Assembly: GCA_030340625.1 (NCBI GenBank)
Contig: JAOPHQ010001995.1
Location: 334,501-398,500 of the forward strand
Source of the DNA: Merluccius polli
Lineage: Eukaryota > Chordata > Actinopteri > Gadiformes > Merlucciidae
Direction of reading: 5' to 3'
DNA: 64,000 nt
Under the pieces are notes generated by a model. That model searched no databases. It worked only from the letters and a program-made list of their open reading frames with translations, and had not been told where the DNA came from. This document shows, in pieces, positions 60,901 through 64,000 of this stretch (its first letter is position 1; each line of letters begins with the position of its first letter). Position numbers and translations under genes: made by a program.

Positions 60901-62763
60901 TTAAACAAGCGGTGGCACTACTCAATCCACCGTATGAAAAGCTTTGTTGTACAGCAGTTTATATTTTACTCCTGCATGCGTTTACCATGGATGTATCATG
61001 ACAATGATGTTTACACTGCAAAGCTGACACGGAATAAACTCCTCACCTCCTTGAGAACTTTGTGATTGGCTCACACAGTTCTACAACAGAGGGTCATCTG
61101 TCAGCACGTCCTACATTCTGCGTTTGTGCCATTAATGTTACGGCATTTTTCACACAAGGTCGTACTGTGAAAGCTTAGTCAGCAATGCTGCTTATGCTCC
61201 CAGTGTGTTTATTTAGCAAACACAAATTAACACAAAACATCAATGGAAAACATATGGAATGTACAAAGCGACACTATTTTTTTAATAATAACAAGCCATA
61301 GTACTCTTATTGAACAATATTTAGATTATTTATTTCAATTATCTATTATTTTTCCTATTATTGTAAATGTGTCTATTTTAAGAATAAAATCCCACGTACC
61401 ACCAGTGGTACGCATACCACAGATTGAAAAAAACTGCCTTAGTGTTTCAGCATTTTTTCATTCCATGTACGTTTTTGTCTGCACTCCTTGGGTGACCTTT
61501 ATTTATTTGATCTTTCAATTGAAATATGATATATTCTTCAATTGACCTAGTTCCATCCAGTTGTTGGACGGTATTAATACTCGGATGCGTTTTCATCTGG
61601 GTTTCTTTCAAGGAGACTGCGACATGCAGAGACGCTCCAGAGGAGCTTAACCGAGGGAAAGAGGGGCAGAATAGTGCAGGTGAGTACTCAGTCGATGCCC
61701 GATATGCCTTGCCAAACAAGAAATGATTACACTTCCGTCATTGCATTGTTTTGTTCAACAAGTGAGGGATAATGTCCAGCGAGCCATTATTTCGCAATAA
61801 TGACGTGTAATATGGCTCGCTGTACATTATCCGGCTTATTACGCAGCTACTTAATAAAGAAATCATCATGACACAAAATATAACATAAATGATTTTATTG
61901 ATCTAAAAATGATTTTATTGCTTCTGCTAGAACAATAAAAAATAAAAAATGGCAAATTATAAATTTATAAAAAATAAAAATTATAAAAAATAAAAAAATT
62001 GATTCAGGCATTAAAAAATTGATTGAAAAATCATAAAGTGAATAGATTTTTTTTCCCCCCAACCTATGTACTTTTGTAAAACAAACATACTGTTTAAAAC
62101 AAATTTGAAATAAAAAAATAATACATTTCAATGCAACAATGGATTGGATGTCTCTTTCGGATGAACCAAACGGGGCTTCAGTGCTGTGGTCTCCTGGCGC
62201 GTTACATTTGAATCGGCCATAACACCATATTGAAAGATAGGCGGGCCGGGTGGGGTTGGCCGGCAGCGGAAAACCAAAACACAGGTAATGGGTGTGGTAA
62301 AAGTATCAAATAAAATACATTTGATTCAGGCATTAAAGAGTTTATAAAAAAATCGTCAAGTGAATCGATTTTTTTCCCCCACTATGTACTTGCATGCATT
62401 TAATGTGAAAACAATAAATGAAAATAAAGAAATTATATATGAATGTGTATATATAGCGATTCAGGCATTAACAAATCGATTTAAAAAATGTTTCCCACAC
62501 CCATATGAACGGCACCAGCCCAGCAGTTGATCCAGTACACCTCCTCTCCCCTGCTGACCTTTCTGGATGGCTGCAGCCCCACAGCCGAGCTGGACCTGGC
62601 CGGGGGCTTCCCATCCTCGGTGACCTCGCCCGTCCGACCAGAACCCCCCACGGACATCCTAGAAGAAGCCTCGCCCGACCCCCTCACGGATGCCAGCCAG
62701 GAAACGTCTTTGTTCTACCTGTGTGAACTGCCCCCCGACACACCTCTACTTGACGCCGTCTGA
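42311..62763 (+). CDS. hsf2: Heat shock transcription factor 2 (12 exons, 486 aa)
   Basis: Exons: 42311-42403, 46943-47051, 49182-49309, 50873-50997, 51345-51420, 51510-51571, 51666-51729, 53321-53430, 53773-54051, 58396-58498, 61613-61679, 62519-62763. All junctions are GT/AG and phases agree, giving 1461 bases including TGA. HSF2 binds heat shock elements as a trimer in the nucleus and acts in stress and developmental transcription, often with HSF1. The DNA-binding domain spans about residues 7-110 ([33 protein letters not shown]). The HR-A/B zipper is about 118-192, a basic NLS LKRKR ends at 198, and HR-C is about 345-375 ([14 protein letters not shown]). The C-terminus begins [15 protein letters not shown]. 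It reads VKQERDG with Lys82, the SUMO site known in mammalian HSF2, where HSF1 differs. Human HSF2 is longer (536 aa); part of the region between HR-C and the C-terminus seems absent here. The last two exons are the least certain. Confidence 0.92.
42487..42588. repeat. (GT)n microsatellite in hsf2 intron 1
   Basis: About 45 GT units, followed at 42636-42660 by a short GTTA tract. Confidence 0.95.
42942..42976. repeat. (ATT)n microsatellite
   Basis: About 11 ATT units within the outer Harbinger-like element. Confidence 0.9.
43288..43338. repeat. Perfect hairpin: 24-bp arms, 3-base loop
   Basis: 43288-43311 (starting ATGGTATTAGTCATGATACC) is exactly complementary to 43315-43338. It follows a run of TAGTATTATAGTATAATACT-type palindromic sequence. 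Confidence 0.85.
43858..44143 (+). pseudogene. Harbinger Myb/SANT-like DNA-binding protein, two exons, truncated
   Basis: Exon 1 (43858-43970) starts [20 protein letters not shown] and contains [16 protein letters not shown]; the donor is GC|GTAAGT. Exon 2 starts at 44057 after TTTAG and reads [20 protein letters not shown]. The Leu-Glu-Ile-Leu and Trp-x-x-Leu-x-x-Tyr spacing is that of the SANT/MADF-like accessory protein that carries Harbinger transposase to the nucleus. A stop comes at about 44141-44143, well short of a full protein. Confidence 0.7.
44208..44463 (-). pseudogene. HARBI1-like transposase fragment
   Basis: The minus-strand reading contains [19 protein letters not shown] and IHNLIRPYI, then, after a one-base frame change, [10 protein letters not shown]. 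This matches the N-terminal helical part of PIF/Harbinger transposases. The DDE catalytic domain is missing. Confidence 0.65.
44655..44962. mobile_element. 308-bp hAT MITE inside the Harbinger element
   Basis: An exact 8-bp duplication ACTTTGCC flanks it (44647-44654 and 44963-44970). Ends are CAGGGGTGGGCTGG and CCAGCCCGTCCCTG. The interior has CGGCCGGCC and a GCGCGATTGTTGAGGG tandem word. Confidence 0.85.
45638..46809. mobile_element. 1172-bp hAT-type element in hsf2 intron 1
   Basis: Ends are TAGGGCTGGGCGATTA and TAATCGCCCAGCCCTA, perfect inverted repeats. Flanks are CTGTGGGC (45630-45637) and CTGTGGAC (46810-46817), an 8-bp duplication with one difference. No transposase frame was found. 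Confidence 0.85.
46943..47051 (+). CDS. hsf2: hsf2 exon 2
   Basis: It encodes [17 protein letters not shown] through SFIRQLNM, the recognition-helix half of the HSF DNA-binding domain. Acceptor TTCTAG, donor T|GTATGT. It ends in phase 1, and the Tyr codon is completed by exon 3. Confidence 0.93.
47355..47999. mobile_element. Nested TIR element (TACCGTAAAACTTC ends)
   Basis: The left end TACCGTAAAACTTCTAATA is inverted at the right as TATTGGAAGTTTTACGGTA, with CTTAT on both sides. Its interior is interrupted by a fragment beginning TAGGGTGGCTTTAGGCC (about 47518) and the GC-rich tandem units. Confidence 0.65.
47655..47845 (-). repeat. GC-rich tandem repeat, about 64-bp unit, 3-4 copies
   Basis: Units contain GGTCCGCGGTGTGTTACTATTG, then a C-run, then CGTCGGCCGTA. 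In the opposite orientation the same unit family occurs at 50225-50400 and 52490-52625, and a partial copy at about 45008-45035. Confidence 0.85.
48319..48660. mobile_element. Copy of the foldback-family element seen in intron 10
   Basis: It shares long near-identical words with 59281-59530, for example GGGTGAATACTCGATTCTGA, GTTGCTTGGCAACGCCTGCA and ATATTTCTTTCTTTCGTAAG. Only one orientation is present here. Confidence 0.75.
49182..49309 (+). CDS. hsf2: hsf2 exon 3
   Basis: It completes Tyr68 and encodes [19 protein letters not shown] to LLENIKRK, the end of the DNA-binding domain with the HSF2-type Lys82 context. Acceptor GGCAG, donor AAG|GTGAGG. Ends in phase 0 at residue 110. Confidence 0.93.
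49310..50050. other. hsf2 intron 3, left part; no further gene
   Basis: The segment around 49470-49870 looks like dispersed repeat sequence, but no ends could be defined. A short open frame continuing past the exon 3 donor is read-through only. Confidence 0.4.
50051..50636. mobile_element. 586-bp hAT (Charlie-like) element in hsf2 intron 3
   Basis: The exact 8-bp duplication GGTTAAAC flanks it (50043-50050 and 50637-50644). Ends CAGGCGTCCCCAAACTACGG and AGTTTGGGGACCCCTG are those of Charlie-type hAT elements. A GC-rich tandem block sits in its middle. Confidence 0.88.
50225..50400 (+). repeat. GC-rich tandem repeat, about 58-bp unit, three copies
   Basis: Units share GGGGTGCGCGCGATCGTAAC and GGACCTACGACCGACGGGG. 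Same family as 47655-47845 (opposite strand) and 52490-52625. Confidence 0.85.
50873..50997 (+). CDS. hsf2: hsf2 exon 4
   Basis: It encodes [20 protein letters not shown] through MDARLSALK, the linker and first part of the HR-A/B coiled coil. Acceptor GGCAG, donor AAAAG|GTGCTT; phase 2. Confidence 0.92.
51345..51420 (+). CDS. hsf2: hsf2 exon 5
   Basis: It encodes [20 protein letters not shown] and QLIKK, the central HR-A/B heptads. Acceptor TCTCAG, donor AAAAAG|GTTTGT; phase 0. Confidence 0.92.
51510..51571 (+). CDS. hsf2: hsf2 exon 6
   Basis: It encodes [20 protein letters not shown], the end of HR-A/B with the basic nuclear localisation cluster. Acceptor CTTTCAG, donor AG|GTACAG; phase 2. 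The intron before it is only 89 bases. Confidence 0.92.
51666..51729 (+). CDS. hsf2: hsf2 exon 7
   Basis: It encodes [20 protein letters not shown] and DS, corresponding to the RPLLLNTNG stretch of mammalian HSF2. Acceptor TTCTTAG, donor AGT|GTACGT; phase 0. Confidence 0.9.
51781..52000. mobile_element. Partial hAT-like MITE (GGGCTGCAATTAAC family)
   Basis: It shares GCTTGCTTCATCTAACAAGC and GATCCATGAACCAAACATT-type words with the complete copy at 54072-54406. Only the left terminus is visible. Confidence 0.55.
52010..52260 (-). mobile_element. LINE 3' end fragment
   Basis: The stretch CAAGTCAATTTTATTTTTAA ... CAAAGGGCTTCACAG, then CTTGATTATCAGGAAGAAATC and a GAGGGCTCTCTCC box, resembles the conserved 3' UTR of fish LINEs read on the minus strand. 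A tandem region (52840-53025) belonged to its far side before another element inserted. Confidence 0.4.
52274..52840. mobile_element. hAT-like element with AGTAACGCCGTTAGTAACG-type ends
   Basis: The left part contains AAAAAAGTAATTAGTTAC and the right part TACTGAAAAAAGTAACGCCG, in inverted arrangement. Flanks GATGATGG and GATGATAG may be an 8-bp duplication with one change. It is itself interrupted by a fragment carrying GC-rich tandem units and ending GCCGGACAAATAGCCACCCTA (52669-52689). Confidence 0.5.
52425..52625 (+). repeat. GC-rich tandem repeat, same family as 47655 and 50225
   Basis: Units share GCGCGCAATGGTAAC / GATCGTAACACACCAC and GGACCTATGACCGGCGGG. Confidence 0.8.
52840..53025. 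repeat. About 67-bp tandem repeat, 2-3 copies
   Basis: Units contain ATAGTGTCCTGATAAGACAT, GTCCTG and GGACATGAGAACCATATAGT. A further partial copy before the hAT-like element (52252-52280, AGAACCATATAGTGTGGAT) shows the element inserted within the array. Confidence 0.8.
53321..53430 (+). CDS. hsf2: hsf2 exon 8
   Basis: It encodes [20 protein letters not shown] and [17 protein letters not shown], matching the ISDDIIIYDVTD region of mammalian HSF2. Strong acceptor (C-rich tract, TTGCAG); donor GG|GTACGT; phase 2. Confidence 0.92.
53476..53748. mobile_element. Palindromic element split by a small hAT MITE
   Basis: The left arm (about 53476-53527, GGGATAATGTACAGCGGGCT ... AAATAAACCCC) is complementary, with mismatches, to the right arm (about 53690-53748). 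A related hairpin lies in intron 11 at 61764-61834. Confidence 0.65.
53529..53680. mobile_element. 152-bp hAT-like MITE
   Basis: Ends TAGGGCTGGGCGATAT and ATATTGCCCAGCCCTA are close to those of the element at 45638-46809. No target duplication was recognised. Confidence 0.65.
53773..54051 (+). CDS. hsf2: hsf2 exon 9
   Basis: The longest internal exon runs from [20 protein letters not shown] to [20 protein letters not shown] and INLLG. Acceptor GTCAG, donor AA|GTATGG; phase 2. The in-frame GAG|GTGAGC at 53834 is not used because it would not match the phase of exon 10. The middle is Glu/Ala/Gly/Ser rich. Confidence 0.9.
54072..54406. mobile_element. 335-bp hAT-like MITE in hsf2 intron 9
   Basis: TTGGATTT occurs exactly at both borders (54064-54071 and 54407-54414). 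The left end is TAGGGCTGCAACTAAC; the right end contains the inverted GTTGCAGCCC. Same family as the partial copy at 51781. Confidence 0.75.
54715..54905. repeat. About 37-bp tandem repeat, five copies
   Basis: Units contain CAGCGCACCTTGACACAGAT and GAAAACATAATCGG. It lies just beyond the 3' end of the minus-strand ZMYM-like transposase pseudogene and is probably part of that element. Confidence 0.9.
56630..57677. mobile_element. 1048-bp hAT element nested in the ZMYM-like pseudogene
   Basis: The exact 8-bp duplication AGCACTAA flanks it (56622-56629 and 57678-57685). Ends are TAGGGCTGAACGATT and AATCGTTCAGCCCTA. The interior contains a four-copy tandem repeat. Confidence 0.9.
57004..57432. 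repeat. Tandem repeat, 103-119 bp unit, four copies
   Basis: Units start at 57004, 57118, 57221 and 57340 and share GGTAAAAGCT, GTCCGGGAGAGGGCTACTCT and CGGTGACGGTCTGGAAGTGC. Length differences come from A/T-rich spacers. Confidence 0.9.
58080..58294. repeat. About 36-bp tandem repeat, six copies
   Basis: Units share TTCTGCTATAACATAGTAGG and ACTGCTGGATCAGA. The array ends about 100 bases before hsf2 exon 10. Confidence 0.92.
58396..58498 (+). CDS. hsf2: hsf2 exon 10
   Basis: It encodes [20 protein letters not shown] and [15 protein letters not shown], the HR-C helix and following conserved segment. Acceptor TTCTTCAG, donor GAG|GTAATA; phase 0. Confidence 0.93.
59091..60055. mobile_element. 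MITE with GGGCCCAGTTTCCCG ends, split by foldback element
   Basis: The left end GGCCCAGTTTCCCGATAACG is inverted at the right (CGCTTTCGGGAAACTGGGCC). GCAGGTATACAC occurs near both borders. AACGATCG-type words recur inside. Confidence 0.65.
59275..59861. mobile_element. Foldback element with long inverted arms
   Basis: The outer ends TTATACCATGGTCTGGGTGA and the complement at 59842-59861 match. The two arms (about 59281-59520 and 59615-59855) remain complementary with indels, including GCTATGGCCACGTTGCTTGG and AACGCCTGCATACGGGAGAT on the left arm. An A-run of about 20 interrupts the left arm. Confidence 0.75.
61613..61679 (+). CDS. hsf2: hsf2 exon 11
   Basis: It encodes [20 protein letters not shown] and SA. 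Acceptor TTTCTTTCAAG, donor GCAG|GTGAGT; starts in phase 0 and ends in phase 1, as its neighbours require. Sequence similarity to mammalian HSF2 in this variable region is weak, so support is mainly splice signals, phase and position. Confidence 0.7.
61764..61834. repeat. Imperfect hairpin related to the element at 53476
   Basis: The left word GGGATAATGTCCAGCGAGCC is inverted at the right (GGCTCGCTGTACATTATCC), with TTATTTCGCAATAATGACG at the centre. Confidence 0.75.
62519..62763 (+). CDS. hsf2: hsf2 exon 12 (last coding exon)
   Basis: It encodes [20 protein letters not shown] and continues through [20 protein letters not shown] to TGA at 62761-62763, clearly the conserved HSF2 C-terminus. 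The acceptor CACCAG at 62517-62518 is chosen because only it matches the phase of exon 11. Its pyrimidine tract is poor, and nearby AGs at 62523 and 62526 would shift the frame. Confidence 0.85.
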
Positions 62764-64000
62764 CTCCAGGAGACCATCGGCAATGGGGGGGCCCGGGGGG
62801 GCCATCCCATCACACACCAGAAGCTGCAAACGGTTCAAACTGCAGATCACCTCGACCAGGAGTCACCAGGATGTCACGCTCGTCTCAGCATGGTGGGGAA
62901 AATACAAAAGCTATAAATGGGACTGTCCTTTATTCAGTTTGGATGAGGTACATTGTTGAGGGGGTTTATAGTTATGGTATGAAGTTGATCTGGCTATACA
63001 AATTCCCATCCATTAGCATAGCAATCAGAATACAAAATAGCCCTGAAAAGGCATTTTCCAGGTCACGTTTAAAAACTAAATATTTAAATATATTTATTGT
63101 CCATATTTAGCTTTTTTCACTTTGAGTTGTTGTGTTCCTTATGTGGTACGAAGAAAGTCAGTGTGCTATTGTGTCTTACTTTATGTACTTTATGATTTAT
63201 TTATATTTTATTCAAATTTGGTCAAAGCCCCATAACATGGTAGTTCTCTCATACTCGTAAGGTTATGTTATTGTAAGCAGTTCATTAACAATTCTTTTTG
63301 GCAAACAATTTATAAAAAGTGTTAAACGTAGTAATTAATATAAAGTGCATCTTAGAGGCCTTTGTGTGTTAACAGCAAAAGATGACTGGTGGTTAATGGT
63401 ATACTGAAAAATACCCCCCTCTTGTGGTCACTGCTGTGACTACACAGCATCACCCACAGTGTCATAATCGCCATGTCTATTGTCCAACATTGGTGTTTTT
63501 GTTATTTCGTTTTTCTGTAATTCGGAAAGGTCTACTAGAAAGGCAGTACAAATAGTAACCATACCCATAAAACTAAGGTGACCAAAGACACATTGTGTTG
63601 CTAGTTTTAACACGATGTGGTAAACATGCTAGTTTGGAGTGGAGTTCTTTAAACGCTCACATGGGCATTAAGACGGATCTTATATTGCATTTAAAGACAC
63701 ATAAAATTCAATATTATTTCAATATTTCCACAATCATAGAAATATATGCCAAATGTAATGCTTTTTTTTTTTTTTAAAGCGAAATCTGTTTTCTATTGCT
63801 GATAGAATCATATTTTGCTACCCATGAGCAATGATCTGACATAAGTTAATATATTAAAATAGATGACTAACTTTGTGAAGACGGGTTACTTCGAGGGAAC
63901 AGCTTTCTAATCTGCTAATGGATATCTGCTTTGACACGTTTGTCATTTTTAATTAATATTCATATTTTAATATTTTTATTCTACATTATTTTTCTCTTCA
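62764..64000 (+). other. hsf2: hsf2 3' UTR and downstream sequence
   Basis: No perfect AATAAA was seen. Variants (AATATA at about 63337, ATTAAA at about 63855) are possible polyadenylation signals. The sequence is AT-rich with no ORF of interest. The transcript end is undetermined. Confidence 0.45.

Noticed and set aside
60850..61065. 71-residue + strand ORF starting [10 protein letters not shown] in intron 10
   Set aside because: No domain, no consistent splice sites and in repeat-rich intron sequence. Not the missing hsf2 exon.
61575..61612. Upstream acceptor for hsf2 exon 11 (CCATCCAG|TTG)
   Set aside because: In the required phase it runs into a TAA within the exon. The TTTCAAG acceptor gives an open frame.

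Overview
This window is from a ray-finned (teleost) fish nuclear genome. It holds one clear host gene, hsf2 (heat shock transcription factor 2), on the + strand in 12 exons from 42311 to 62763. Fish origin is inferred from the mix of L1, L2/Rex1-type LINE, Gmr1-like and other Ty3/gypsy, P-element (THAP), PIF/Harbinger and many hAT elements, together with abundant (CA)n, (TA)n and (GA)n microsatellites. Everything outside the hsf2 exons is introns, intergenic DNA or mobile DNA. No tRNA, rRNA or CRISPR was found, and no second host gene could be supported.

Layout. Positions 1-4744 are a decayed Ty3/gypsy pol, split by two DNA transposons (713-1986 and 3142-3680). Positions 4745-12620 are a minus-strand L1 (ORF1 and ORF2), itself split by a 2.4 kb DNA transposon (5159-7525) that carries minus-strand exons resembling the fish SAMD3-like family. 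Next come a gypsy 3' end with polypurine tract and LTR (12640-13790), a second solo LTR inside that LTR, and a third LTR at 14023-14229. A THAP/P-element transposase relic lies at 15865-17425. Small DNA elements with clear target duplications are at 18143-18608 and 19934-20830, with a 34-bp inverted repeat around telomere-like repeats between them. Positions 21950-23260 are dense microsatellites. Positions 23389-29890 are mostly AT-rich unique DNA. A LINE (30078-31788) and a hAT MITE (32080-32340) sit inside an older repeat (29891-32421), followed by a G-rich minisatellite (32517-33075). A Gmr1-like retrotransposon with integrase ahead of reverse transcriptase lies on the minus strand at 35326-39343 and contains a tRNA-derived SINE.

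hsf2. A compact promoter (CRE palindrome, CCAAT, ETS site) precedes an ATG at 42311. The 12 exons join in phase into a 486-residue protein with DNA-binding domain, HR-A/B trimerisation zipper, basic NLS, HR-C and the LIQYT C-terminal region. Every splice junction used is GT/AG. The introns are loaded with transposons. At least six hAT-type insertions lie in introns 1, 2, 3, 9 and 10, five or more of them with recognisable 8-bp target duplications. There is also a nested PIF/Harbinger pair, a ZMYM-like hAT transposase pseudogene, foldback elements, and a GC-rich tandem satellite that recurs inside several unrelated insertions. The hsf2 reading frame appears intact despite this load.
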